IMG/VR virus record: IMGVR_UViG_3300025769_000943
Span: 1 to 22,164 of that record
Origin: a virus
Strand: one strand, 5' to 3'
Length of the DNA: 22,164 nucleotides
A program made the position numbers and the translations under genes. Positions 7,706 to 14,407 of this stretch are shown here, in pieces; the first letter of the stretch is position 1, and every line of letters begins with the position of its first letter. The notes below the pieces were generated by a model. The model had not been told where the DNA came from, ran no database searches, and was given only the letters and a program-made list of their open reading frames with translations.

Positions 7706-9667
7706 ATGGAAAATATACTAAGTGTAGATTTATCAAGTGAAACAAGTCCTGTCGTACAAGAAGTACGAGGGAGAGAATATATAGAGTATGGTACTGAGCA
7801 TTGGAGAAACCTTTACCCTCAGTTCTTAATTGATCTATATTATAATTCTAGTACACACGCAGCTATTATAAATACTACTGCTGAGATGATTGCAGGAGAG
7901 GACATTGTAGTAGATGAAAGCGAAAACCTAGATCAATTTGTTAAACTTAAAAAATTCTTTGCTGAAGCTAATGGTAAAGAAACACTACACGAAGTAATTA
8001 AAAAGATTTCATTTGACTTTAAACTACAAGGGGGATTTGCTTTACATATTATATGGAATAGAGCAAAGACAGAAATAGCTGAGATACACCATGTACCTGT
8101 AGAGAGAGTAAGAGCAGCAAAACCTAATGCTATGGGTAAAGTAGATTGCTACTATGTTTGTGCAGATTGGAGTAACACAAGAACTAACAAACCTATGAAG
8201 TTAGCAGCTTTCAATACTAAGGATAGAACTAATCCTAGTCAGTTATTATATACAGGTTTATATAGTCCTAATATGGACATCTATCATACTCCTGATTACT
8301 TAGCTGCAAACAACTGGGCATTAGTAGATCAAAGAGTTGCTGAGTTTCATCTCAATAATATCTCTAATGGTTTTTCGGGATCGTATGTAATCAGTTTCGC
8401 AAACGGAATTCCATCTCAGGAAGAAAGATTTCAAATAGAGAGAAGTTTAGCTGAGAAGTTTACAGGGGCTAGTAATTCAGGAAAGTTTGTACTTACGTTC
8501 TCAGATGATAAAACTAGAACTCCTGAGATTACACCAATTACTGTAGCAAATCAGGACAAACAATATCTTGCACTCCAAGAACTTCTCGTACAAAACATAC
8601 TTACAGGTCATAGAGTTACTTCTCCTATGCTTATGGGTATTAAAAACGACACAGGACTAGGTTCTAATGTTGATGAAATGAATGCAGCTTTTGAGATATA
8701 CTTAAACACAGTTGTAATACCTTTCCAAAAACACATAGTAAAAACACTATCTAAGATTTTTGAAATTAATGGTATTAATATACCTTTTTCATTTGTACAA
8801 GCTAAACCTATTACATCTAAGTTTACTATAGAAGATATGAAGGAAGTAATGACACAAGATGAGATTAGAGAAGAACTAGGTCTAAAACCTTTAAATGATG
8901 AAGAACTAACGGCAGAAGATGAAGATAACTACAACTTAGAAAAAGATTGTGATTGCAGCAAAAACATAGGAACTTGTGATAAAAATTGTTTAGACAAAGA
9001 ATGTGATTGTGGTAAAGGCAAAGACAAGTGCGACAAGAGTTGTTATGAAAAAACTGAGTTAGATGCTTTCTTAGAAACTGTAGAAGATATACCTGAAGGT
9101 TGGGAACTAATAGATGAAGAAGTAGTAGATGGAGAACACGCAGATTTTGACTTTGAAGAAGAACTAAATCAGATAGCTAGTGAGAAAGTAGAGTTAGCTA
9201 CTACAGGAGTTGCAAGACCTGACAGTAAATCTGAGCAAGATGGTATATCTAAAAAAACATACGATTACTATAGAGTTAGATATGTATATGCAGAAGATAA
9301 CTTTTTAAGTAGAAAATCAGGAAAACAAAGAGATTTCTGTCAAAAAATGATGGCTGCTAAAAAACTATATAGAAAAGAAGATATAGCTAGAATGTCTACT
9401 AAAAGAGTTAATCCAGGTTGGGGTAAAGGTGGTGCAGACACTTACGATATATTTTTATACAAAGGAGGTGGAAATTGTCATCACTTTTTCCTAAGACAAA
9501 TATACAGAACAGAACTAGGTATATCTGTAAGTACAAAAATTAAAGATGCAGATTTAGTAGGATATACTAAAGCTAGAAGTGAAGGGTTTACTGCTAAGAA
9601 AAACGACAAGAGAGTAGCAATAGCACCTAAGAGAATGAAAAATAACGGATTCGTAAAAAAGAGATAA
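7706..9667 (+). CDS. Portal protein with Cys-rich linker and extra C-terminal domain
   Basis: Residues about 25-390 match phage portal proteins: an N-terminal 'THAAIINTTAEMIAGE' segment, the core 'QGGFALHIIWNRAKTEIAEIHHVPVERVRA', a long helix region around 'QYLALQELLVQNILTGHRVTSPMLMG', and 'DEMNAAFEIYLNTVVIPFQ' before 'TQDEIREELGLKPL'. Portals form the dodecameric DNA gate at one capsid vertex. Two copies of C-D-C-x6-C-D-K-x-C lie at about 415-447, a candidate metal-binding or disulfide linker. The last 150 residues form a separate basic domain (RDFCQKMMAA, EDIARMS at about 558-564, GGADTYDIFLYKGGGNCHHFF). This domain occurs fused to Bacteroidota phage structural proteins, but I do not know its function. 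At 653 residues the protein is longer than many portals (about 400-500). It abuts the connector candidate with a 1-base gap. Confidence 0.88.
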   Translation: MENILSVDLSSETSPVVQEVRGREYIEYGTEHWRNLYPQFLIDLYYNSSTHAAIINTTAEMIAGEDIVVDESENLDQFVKLKKFFAEANGKETLHEVIKKISFDFKLQGGFALHIIWNRAKTEIAEIHHVPVERVRAAKPNAMGKVDCYYVCADWSNTRTNKPMKLAAFNTKDRTNPSQLLYTGLYSPNMDIYHTPDYLAANNWALVDQRVAEFHLNNISNGFSGSYVISFANGIPSQEERFQIERSLAEKFTGASNSGKFVLTFSDDKTRTPEITPITVANQDKQYLALQELLVQNILTGHRVTSPMLMGIKNDTGLGSNVDEMNAAFEIYLNTVVIPFQKHIVKTLSKIFEINGINIPFSFVQAKPITSKFTIEDMKEVMTQDEIREELGLKPLNDEELTAEDEDNYNLEKDCDCSKNIGTCDKNCLDKECDCGKGKDKCDKSCYEKTELDAFLETVEDIPEGWELIDEEVVDGEHADFDFEEELNQIASEKVELATTGVARPDSKSEQDGISKKTYDYYRVRYVYAEDNFLSRKSGKQRDFCQKMMAAKKLYRKEDIARMSTKRVNPGWGKGGADTYDIFLYKGGGNCHHFFLRQIYRTELGISVSTKIKDADLVGYTKARSEGFTAKKNDKRVAIAPKRMKNNGFVKKR

Positions 9668-9668
9668 T

Positions 9669-10244
9669 ATGGCATATGTACTATTTATATCAGAAGATAA
9701 ATTAAAGGACTCTACATCTATAAGTTTAAACGTTGATCCTGAGTTCTTACTTCCATTCATTAAACAAAGTCAAAAACTTTATGTAGAGACCAAGCTAGGC
9801 ACACATCTTAATAATAAATTAAAAGACCTTATAATAGCAGGTACAATTAATGATCCTGCTAATGCTAATTACAAAACACTATTAGATACTTACATAGGAG
9901 ATTATTTGCCCAATATGGCTTTATTCCACGCAATACCTTTTTTACGTTTTAAGATAGAAAATGGTAACATATACTCTAAGACATCAGAAAATGGAGTTGC
10001 TTTAACAACAGAAGAAGCACAACATTTAAGAAGTGAAGTATTAAATACAGGAGAATATTATATGGAACGGATGATTGACTATATTAAAAACAATATAAGT
10101 TACTTTCCTGAATACTCACAAAATTCTCGTGAGGATGTATCTCCTGATAGCAACGCATACTATGCAGGAATGAATTTAGAAAGACCACAAGGACAAGGTA
10201 ACAAGATTACTTTAAGAGATTTTTTAACACCTGATCTTACATAA
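9669..10244 (+). CDS. Head-tail connector-like protein (DUF6712-like)
   Basis: The 191-residue product is largely helical. The N-terminal part 'LFISEDKLKDSTSISLNVDPEFLLPFIKQSQKLYVETKLGTHL' resembles the Bacteroidota phage family DUF6712, usually found just after portal and thought to act as a head-completion or connector protein. Its middle holds 'YKTLLDTYIGDYLPNMALFHAIPFLRFKIENG', and the C-terminus has 'NNISYFPEYSQNSRED' and a Pro/Gln-rich end. It begins one base after the portal stop. A role in closing the portal vertex is inferred from family and position. An antisense ORF over its start is not credible. Confidence 0.65.
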   Translation: MAYVLFISEDKLKDSTSISLNVDPEFLLPFIKQSQKLYVETKLGTHLNNKLKDLIIAGTINDPANANYKTLLDTYIGDYLPNMALFHAIPFLRFKIENGNIYSKTSENGVALTTEEAQHLRSEVLNTGEYYMERMIDYIKNNISYFPEYSQNSREDVSPDSNAYYAGMNLERPQGQGNKITLRDFLTPDLT

Positions 10245-10387
10245 TGAAGAAAAGATATAAAGTAAAAGAAGTAAATAAGATTAAATTAAAAACATATTTG
10301 ACAAATGCCAATACAAAAAACAGTACAGGACACTCTAGAAGTAGCAGCAATAAACGGAACAGTCCTAAGTGTAACAACATTTTCTAA
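10244..10387 (+). CDS. Possible 47-residue basic microprotein (TAATG-coupled)
   Basis: An ATG at 10244-10246 overlaps the preceding stop as TAATG, the coupling arrangement seen elsewhere in this window. It opens 47 codons starting MKKRYKVKEVNKIKLKTYL and ending at a TAA at 10385-10387. The first 20 residues are strongly basic and helical; the rest is Ser/Asn-rich and overlaps the next gene in another frame, which weakens the case. It may be real only in its first half, or be leader sequence. Low confidence. Confidence 0.25.
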   Translation: MKKRYKVKEVNKIKLKTYLTNANTKNSTGHSRSSSNKRNSPKCNNIF

Positions 10388-10487
10388 TTTAGAACTAGCA
10401 CTAAAGATTATACTGCTAGTTATTTCTATTGCGTACACGATAGATAAATGGTATAATCAAAAGAAAAGAAATGCCAAAAAAAATTAA
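10305..10487 (+). CDS. Small membrane protein, holin candidate 1
   Basis: This encodes 60 residues. A short polar start is followed by a moderately hydrophobic stretch (about 12-26) and a strong membrane helix (about 30-46, LALKIILLVISIAY). The tail is very basic (DKWYNQKKRNAKKN). Small size, one or two membrane helices, a positively charged end and a place just before the lysis-enzyme candidate are typical of phage holins, which form the membrane lesion that releases the endolysin. Holins share little sequence, so this is inferred from shape and context. Its last 17 bases overlap the next small gene. The leader contains CATATTTG ending 4 bases before the ATG, a near miss to the host -7 box. 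Confidence 0.6.
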   Translation: MPIQKTVQDTLEVAAINGTVLSVTTFSNLELALKIILLVISIAYTIDKWYNQKKRNAKKN

Positions 10488-10596
10488 ATCTTATACAATC
10501 ATTAAAAAAACTCCTACAAAACGTAAAGGAGTACATTCTAAAAATGCTTCCAAAGGTCAAGTTGGTTTCAAGAAAAAAAGTAGAGGGCAAGGTTAA
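10471..10596 (+). CDS. Tiny, highly basic phage protein (41 residues) overlapping both neighbours
   Basis: The ATG at 10471 opens 41 codons to the TAA at 10594-10596. The product starts MPKKIKSYTIIKKTPTKRKG and ends KSRGQG, with about a third of residues Lys or Arg and no acidic residues. The pattern 'KRKGVHSKN...RGQG' resembles short basic proteins I know from marine and Bacteroidota phages, usually near structural or lysis genes; their function is unknown, and nucleic-acid or virion-surface binding is a guess. It overlaps the holin candidate by 17 bases and the DUF5675 gene by 53 bases in another frame. Confidence 0.6.
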   Translation: MPKKIKSYTIIKKTPTKRKGVHSKNASKGQVGFKKKSRGQG

Positions 10597-10993
10597 TCTT
10601 GTTCTTGAGAGAGAAATATTTACAGATAATTCTATAATAGGTAGATTGTATCTGAATAAAGAATATGTATGTGATACCTTAGAAAATCCATACATTAATA
10701 ATGAACGCAATATAAGTTGTATACCTGAAGGTAAATACAATGTTAGGATGCGTACACCGAGAGAGAGTGCTACAAGAGATTATTTACATCTTTTAGTACA
10801 GGAAGTACCTGATAGAAGTTATATCTTATTTCACAAAGGTAATAGACCTGAACATACACAAGGTTGTATTCTAGTAGGAATGAACAATGAACAGGACTAT
10901 GTTAGTAAGTCAAGTTATGCTATGGACTTTTTGATGAGGAGAATACTTAATTTAGGTGGCGAGAATATTAAATTATTAATAAAAAATAAATAA
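10544..10993 (+). CDS. DUF5675 family protein, candidate lysis enzyme
   Basis: The 149-residue product matches the DUF5675 pattern found in phages of Bacteroidota and others: 'REIFTDNSIIGRLYLN' (24-38), 'CDTLENP' (43-49), 'IPEGKYNVRMR' (60-70), and the conserved end block FHKGN (96-100) with HTQGCILVG (104-112). The pairing of His97 with a Gly-Cys at 107-108 is reminiscent of the L,D-transpeptidase active site (H-x-G ... S/T-x-G-C). The family's enzyme activity is not established to my knowledge, so cell-wall action is inferred from this likeness and from the flanking holin-like genes. The ATG at 10544 is the only upstream ATG in frame. Its first 17 codons overlap the tiny basic gene, so an internal non-ATG start is possible. 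Confidence 0.7.
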   Translation: MLPKVKLVSRKKVEGKVNLVLEREIFTDNSIIGRLYLNKEYVCDTLENPYINNERNISCIPEGKYNVRMRTPRESATRDYLHLLVQEVPDRSYILFHKGNRPEHTQGCILVGMNNEQDYVSKSSYAMDFLMRRILNLGGENIKLLIKNK

Positions 10994-10994
10994 A

Positions 10995-11183
10995 ATGAAA
11001 GAGTATTTAATAATGACAATGTTAAAATCAAAGAAAGTATGGTACACTATAGCAGCTATTGTAGTACCTTTTATAGCAAGATCATTAGGTGTAGATGAAG
11101 TTCACGTAAGCGAAATATTTTGGGCTTTATTAGCACTAATAGGAGTTACAGGTTTACAGGACTTCGGTAAGGATGCGAAGTAA
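10995..11183 (+). CDS. Small two-helix membrane protein, holin candidate 2
   Basis: This encodes 62 residues. A basic N-terminus ends in KSKK, followed by a membrane helix (about 15-30, VWYTIAAIVVPFIAR), a polar turn (DEVHVSE), a second membrane helix (about 40-54, EIFWALLALIGVTGL) and a charged tail. Two helices in about 60 residues after the lysis-enzyme candidate fit a class II holin or an anti-holin/spanin partner. It starts one base after the previous stop. Alternative in-frame ATGs at 11013 and 11019 would trim 6 or 8 residues and keep both helices. Which of the two membrane proteins is the holin cannot be told. Confidence 0.6.
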   Translation: MKEYLIMTMLKSKKVWYTIAAIVVPFIARSLGVDEVHVSEIFWALLALIGVTGLQDFGKDAK

Positions 11184-11892
11184 TAGATACAGATTAAAAC
11201 CACACGAGGTTGTGGCTTTACAAAAAATGAGGGAAGCTGACACTAGAAACATTCTAGTTGTTGGCGACCTTCATATTCCTTTTGAATTAGATGGGTATTT
11301 TGATTTTTGCTTAGAACAATACGAAACTTACAACTGTAACCATGTAATTTTTATAGGAGATATTTTAGACAATCATGCTTTTTCATATCATGAAGCTGAT
11401 CCTGATGGTTTATCGGCAGGTAAAGAATTAGAATTATCTATAGAAAAAGTTAAAAAATGGCATGATGCTTTTCCTTATGCAGATGTCTGTATTGGCAATC
11501 ATGATCGTTTAGCTGCAAGAAAAAGTTTTACAGGTGGTATACCTAAAGCATGGATTAAAACATATAATGAAGTATTAGGAACTCCTACTTGGAATTGGGT
11601 AGAAAGCATAGTATATGATGATGTACTTTTTGAACATGGAGAAGGAGGTCAAGCGAAAACAAAAGCAAAGAATAACCTAATGTCAAGTGTGTGTGGGCAT
11701 ACACATACTGAAGCATATACAATTTGGTTTGTCGGAAAACGATATAGAGTGTTTGCAAGTCAGACAGGTTGTGGTGTAGATAGTTCAAGTTATGCAGCAA
11801 ATTATGCTAAAAACTTTAAGAAACAAGCAATAGGATGTCTTGTTGTACTAAACAATGGTACACTACCTATTAACCTTTTAATGCCCTTATAA
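11173..11892 (+). CDS. Calcineurin-like metallophosphoesterase
   Basis: The 239-residue product carries the full metallophosphoesterase motif set in order: GDLH (31-34), GDILDNH (62-68), GNHDR (108-112), H155 in 'EHGEGG' and GHTHTE (175-180). These residues hold two metal ions and catalyse phosphomonoester or phosphodiester hydrolysis. The substrate cannot be told; phage members of this superfamily may act on nucleic acid ends, nucleotides or proteins. The core is complete and no motif is missing. It overlaps holin candidate 2 by 11 bases and is the last gene before the early promoter region, so it is probably cotranscribed with the lysis genes. The RNA would have to end or read through after 11892, where I see no clear hairpin. 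Confidence 0.88.
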   Translation: MRSNRYRLKPHEVVALQKMREADTRNILVVGDLHIPFELDGYFDFCLEQYETYNCNHVIFIGDILDNHAFSYHEADPDGLSAGKELELSIEKVKKWHDAFPYADVCIGNHDRLAARKSFTGGIPKAWIKTYNEVLGTPTWNWVESIVYDDVLFEHGEGGQAKTKAKNNLMSSVCGHTHTEAYTIWFVGKRYRVFASQTGCGVDSSSYAANYAKNFKKQAIGCLVVLNNGTLPINLLMPL

Positions 11893-11923
11893 TCAATAAC
11901 TTATATATATTAACATTCTAATT

Positions 11924-11971
11924 GTTAATAACTTATTTAATTACTTTGTTAATTAGCAAGTTAATTATTTG
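11924..11971 (+). repeat. Four 12-base tandem repeats (GTTAATTA-type) in the early control region
   Basis: Reading in steps of 12 from 11924 gives GTTAATAACTTA, TTTAATTACTTT, GTTAATTAGCAA and GTTAATTATTTG. The first eight bases follow GTTAATTA with at most one mismatch per copy. They occupy most of the 105-base gap between the lysis and replication blocks and end exactly where the TATATTTG promoter box begins. Exact periodicity suggests a protein-binding array (operator or origin iterons). The region is very AT-rich, so chance is not excluded. Confidence 0.5.
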
Positions 11972-11979
11972 TATATTTG
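11945..11979 (+). promoter_or_regulatory. Host-type (Bacteroidota) early promoter
   Basis: TATATTTG at 11972-11979 is a perfect TAnnTTTG -7 element. TTTG at 11945-11948 can serve as the -33 element with 23 bases between, at the long end of the accepted range. The box lies 18 bases before the ATG at 11998 and opens the replication block. The 12-base repeats overlap the spacer and the -33 region, where a bound protein would block or assist polymerase. Confidence 0.75.
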
Positions 11980-11997
11980 TACCATAAAATAAAAATT

Positions 11998-12210
11998 ATG
12001 AAAACAAACTATACAGTAATTAATAAAAAGTCAAACAATAGACATATACTTAATAATAAAGAAAAAGAAAACTTTTATAAAATTCAATGTAAGTATGATT
12101 ATTACGAATTAAAAGAAGAAAAAGAATCATTCTTAGAAGAACTAGGTTTAGGTTTTTTAGCAGTAGCAATAGTTATTTGTCTAACTGAAATTATAATGCA
12201 ATGGATTTAA
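11998..12210 (+). CDS. Small early protein with C-terminal membrane helix, unknown
   Basis: This encodes 70 residues from the ATG at 11998. An in-frame TTG at 11977 lies inside the promoter box and is rejected. Residues 1-48 are charged (KEEKESFLEEL) and 51-69 form one membrane helix (LGFLAVAIVICLTEIIMQW). As the first gene behind an early promoter, a membrane-anchored takeover or superinfection-exclusion role is conceivable, but nothing in the sequence proves it. It overlaps the following zinc-type gene by 10 bases. Confidence 0.65.
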   Translation: MKTNYTVINKKSNNRHILNNKEKENFYKIQCKYDYYELKEEKESFLEELGLGFLAVAIVICLTEIIMQWI

Positions 12211-12455
12211 ATTACGAAGATTGGTTAAAAGGAACTTACGAGCATTGTATTGATCCTACATTAAATATATACGTTGATGAAGATACAAGATGTGTTATAT
12301 GTGGAGATTATGATGAGTGTGGTTGTGAAGAAGAATGGAGTAATAAAAGTAACTGCTGCGAAGCAAAGATGGACACAGATTTAAAAATCTGTAGTAAATG
12401 TGGAGAGCATTGTGAAAGTGCTTGGGAATATGATAATAATTTAATAAATAAATAA
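12201..12455 (+). CDS. Cys-rich zinc-ribbon-like small protein
   Basis: The 84-residue product contains ten Cys. The arrangement CVICGDYDECGC (about 31-42) and then CCEAK...CSKCGEHC (about 53-71) suggests one or two zinc-binding knuckles. It is acidic overall (Asp/Glu-rich), which argues against simple DNA binding and for protein contact. Similar acidic zinc-ribbon proteins are common in the early regions of Bacteroidota phages, without known function. It overlaps the membrane protein gene by 10 bases and is followed at 2 bases by the SSB-like gene. Confidence 0.65.
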   Translation: MDLNYEDWLKGTYEHCIDPTLNIYVDEDTRCVICGDYDECGCEEEWSNKSNCCEAKMDTDLKICSKCGEHCESAWEYDNNLINK

Positions 12456-12457
12456 AT

Positions 12458-12874
12458 ATGAAAAATAGTAAAGTAGTAAACGTACAAGGTTCAGGGATGT
12501 TTAAAGAACTATATGTATTTGAAGTAGAATTAGATAACGGAGATGTAGGTAAAATATATCGTAAGTCAAATGATTCTAAATTGTCTAATGGTCAAGATAT
12601 TTCTTATACCATAAACGACAAAGGAAGTATTAAGATTGTAACAGATTATCAAAAGAATAATCAAAGTCAGTCAAGTCCTAAACAAGATGATGTACAGAAA
12701 CTTATTGTAAAGCAGTCAAGTTTAAAAGCTGCCGTTGATTATGATAATAAATGTACACCTGAAGATGTACTTAAAAATGCACAAATGTTTTATGAATGGG
12801 TATGGGGATTAACTCCTACACAAAGTAAAATAAATAAAGTAGCTGAAAAGATAGATTCAGATTTACCATTTTAA
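12458..12874 (+). CDS. Single-stranded DNA-binding-like protein with acidic C-terminal tip
   Basis: The 138-residue product has a beta-rich N-terminal half (about 1-63) with the alternating pattern of an OB-like barrel ('KELYVFEVELDNGDVGKIYRK', 'DISYTINDKGSIKIV'). A Gln/Ser-rich linker (about 64-82) and a short helical region follow. The last six residues are DSDLPF, close to the bacterial SSB tip DDDIPF that recruits replication and repair proteins. The tip after a disordered linker is the strongest clue. No standard SSB domain signature is evident, so it may be a diverged phage SSB or a protein that mimics the tip. Its place directly before a DnaA-like and an initiator-like gene supports a replication role. 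Confidence 0.55.
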   Translation: MKNSKVVNVQGSGMFKELYVFEVELDNGDVGKIYRKSNDSKLSNGQDISYTINDKGSIKIVTDYQKNNQSQSSPKQDDVQKLIVKQSSLKAAVDYDNKCTPEDVLKNAQMFYEWVWGLTPTQSKINKVAEKIDSDLPF

Positions 12875-12875
12875 T

Positions 12876-13391
12876 ATGACAGATAGAGAACAATTTGAAC
12901 TAATTTGCGACCTTACTACAGAGATGGTAGGGTTGCAACAAGGTTCTTTAGCTTTTAATACAAGAAAACAAGAAGTGCTAATACCTAGAATGGTAGCATC
13001 AGTAATAGGAATAATAGCTAAAGATATTCACGTAACTGTTATAGCAGATATAATTAAAAAGGATCGTACTTCTGTATTGCATTATAAGAACTCACATAAA
13101 TCTAATTATGATAGTTTTCCTTATTATAGAAATATCTTTAATAAAGTATATAATGCTTATACTGAATCTGAAAAGATTAAAGTAGTTTTTCCTAATAGAC
13201 ACGAATTATGTAAATGTTTAATAGATGCAGGTATAAAGATTTCTGCTAAACCACAAGTTAAAATTAAGATAACAAGTGGTAAGGCAAAATATATGCTACC
13301 AACGACCTATTTGGATTTTTCAAAAAATATTGATATAATTAAACACGCATTTAGAGAAGTTGATTACTCTACAGAAATTATAACATTATGA
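12876..13391 (+). CDS. DnaA domain IV-like DNA-binding protein
   Basis: Residues about 25-75 resemble the C-terminal DNA-binding domain of DnaA (Bac_DnaA_C): 'TRKQEVLIPRMVASVIGI' matches the basic first helix, and 'HVTVIADIIKKDRTSVLHYKNSH' matches the helix-turn-helix with the signature D-R-T-S-V-L-H (in DnaA, D-H-T-T-V-x-H). The ATPase domain is absent. The remaining 95 residues have no recognised domain. Phages use such proteins to mark an origin or to interfere with host DnaA; both are inferences. It overlaps the following gene by 4 bases (ATGA), implying translational coupling with the initiator-like protein. Confidence 0.75.
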   Translation: MTDREQFELICDLTTEMVGLQQGSLAFNTRKQEVLIPRMVASVIGIIAKDIHVTVIADIIKKDRTSVLHYKNSHKSNYDSFPYYRNIFNKVYNAYTESEKIKVVFPNRHELCKCLIDAGIKISAKPQVKIKITSGKAKYMLPTTYLDFSKNIDIIKHAFREVDYSTEIITL

Positions 13392-14002
13392 ACGAAAAAC
13401 CAAGCTACTACGCAATAATACCTGCAAACGTAAGGTACTCTGATCTTAAACCTAATGCTAAATTATTATACGGAGAGATAACTGCATTAAGTAATAAGCA
13501 CGGCTTCTGCTTTGCTTCTAACAATTACTTTGCTGAATTATATAACGTAAATAAAAATACTATAAGTTCTTGGATTTCAGAACTTAATAAAAAAGGTTTT
13601 ATAACAGTTAAAATAGAAAGGGATTTAAGGAACGTAATCACGAAAAGATGTATAGGTATACTGCGAAATGCGAACCACCCTATACCGAAAATCACGGAGT
13701 ATAATAATACAAGTATTAATACTACAAGTAATAATATATCTAAGAGGGAAGGTTTTATTAATCACGTTATGTTTTTTGATTACCCTAAACAAATGAAACA
13801 AGAGTTTATAGATTATTGGACAGAAAAAAGTTCTGATAGAGTTAATGCTAAAATGAGATATGAGAAACAAGCTACGTTTGATGTTAAGTTGCGACTTTCT
13901 CGTTGGGCAAAAAATTCAGCAAAGTGGGAAAGTAAAAAGACAGGAACTTCAAAATTAGATGCACAGATAGATGAATGGCAAAAAGCAAAGAACTTAATAT
14001 GA
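13388..14002 (+). CDS. Winged-helix replication initiator-like protein
   Basis: The 204-residue product starts 'KPSYYAIIPANVRYSDLKPNAKLLYGEITALSNKHGFCFASNNYFAELYNVNKNTISSWISELNKKGFI', the classic HTH_36-type winged helix of phage replisome organisers and plasmid initiators (about residues 8-90). After an Asn/Thr-rich linker (about 100-120), the C-terminal domain (about 125-204) has a helical 'FIDYWTEKSSDRVNAKMRYEKQATFDVKLRLSRWAKNS', resembling the region that often contacts a helicase or loader. Likely it binds origin DNA and recruits the host replisome, since no polymerase, primase or helicase is seen in this window. It is coupled by ATGA overlaps at both ends. Confidence 0.75.
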   Translation: MNEKPSYYAIIPANVRYSDLKPNAKLLYGEITALSNKHGFCFASNNYFAELYNVNKNTISSWISELNKKGFITVKIERDLRNVITKRCIGILRNANHPIPKITEYNNTSINTTSNNISKREGFINHVMFFDYPKQMKQEFIDYWTEKSSDRVNAKMRYEKQATFDVKLRLSRWAKNSAKWESKKTGTSKLDAQIDEWQKAKNLI

Positions 14003-14205
14003 TAAAAGAATATAAGCAGATGATATACTTAGAAAAGCTATATAAAAAAAATACTATAGATTTGGATAACTATTTTAAGTATAGTGGAAAGTTAGAGATA
14101 GGTAAAAAATTTAAAGAACCTAAAGGAGATTATGTATATGTACATAGGAGATTAATAAAAAATGATATGTCTAAATATAAATTTAAAAAAAATAAAAATG
14201 GATAA
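13999..14205 (+). CDS. Small basic early protein, unknown
   Basis: I start at the ATG at 13999, which forms an ATGA overlap with the previous stop and gives 68 residues. An in-frame ATG at 13975 would add 8 residues overlapping the upstream gene by 28 bases. The product is Lys/Tyr-rich (MIKEYKQMIYLEKLYKK... YVYVHRRLIKNDMSKYKFKKNKNG), with no Cys and no membrane segment. A nucleic-acid-binding function is possible from charge alone. No family is recognised. Its end overlaps the next gene by 8 bases. Confidence 0.6.
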   Translation: MIKEYKQMIYLEKLYKKNTIDLDNYFKYSGKLEIGKKFKEPKGDYVYVHRRLIKNDMSKYKFKKNKNG

Positions 14206-14407
14206 ATTAGATTTTAACGAAAACATTATAGAAGATTTAAATTTAACTGAATTACAAATTTTAAATATTATTTCTAAATGGTACACAAATGGTATGATGC
14301 CTGATATTATATGGGATTGTGAGTGTAGAGAATTAGATGAGATAGTAGAAGATTTATTTTTTCAAAAATTAGAAGAAGAAAATTTAATAAAAAGTATAAA
14401 ATTATGA
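14198..14407 (+). CDS. Small acidic early protein, unknown
   Basis: Starting at the ATG at 14198 (ATGGATAA overlap with the previous stop) gives 69 residues; the longer frame from 14162 lies wholly inside the upstream gene. The product is acidic and helical (DLNLTELQILNIISKWYTNGMMPDIIWDCECRELDEIVEDLFFQKLEEE). The sharp charge contrast with its basic neighbour could mean the pair interact, but that is a guess. The end overlaps the next ATG as ATGA. Confidence 0.6.
   Translation: MDKLDFNENIIEDLNLTELQILNIISKWYTNGMMPDIIWDCECRELDEIVEDLFFQKLEEENLIKSIKL

Noticed and set aside
10293-10300. CATATTTG just before the holin candidate, similar to the host -7 box
   Set aside because: The first, well-conserved T of TAnnTTTG is missing and no TTG is seen at -33 distance. 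It may be a weak promoter, but I do not list it.
11977-11997. TTG start for the first early gene
   Set aside because: It lies inside the TATATTTG promoter box; the ATG at 11998 follows a normal A-rich leader.
13975-13998. Upstream ATG for the 13999 gene
   Set aside because: It would overlap the previous gene by 28 bases; the ATGA overlap at 13999 matches the coupling seen throughout the operon.
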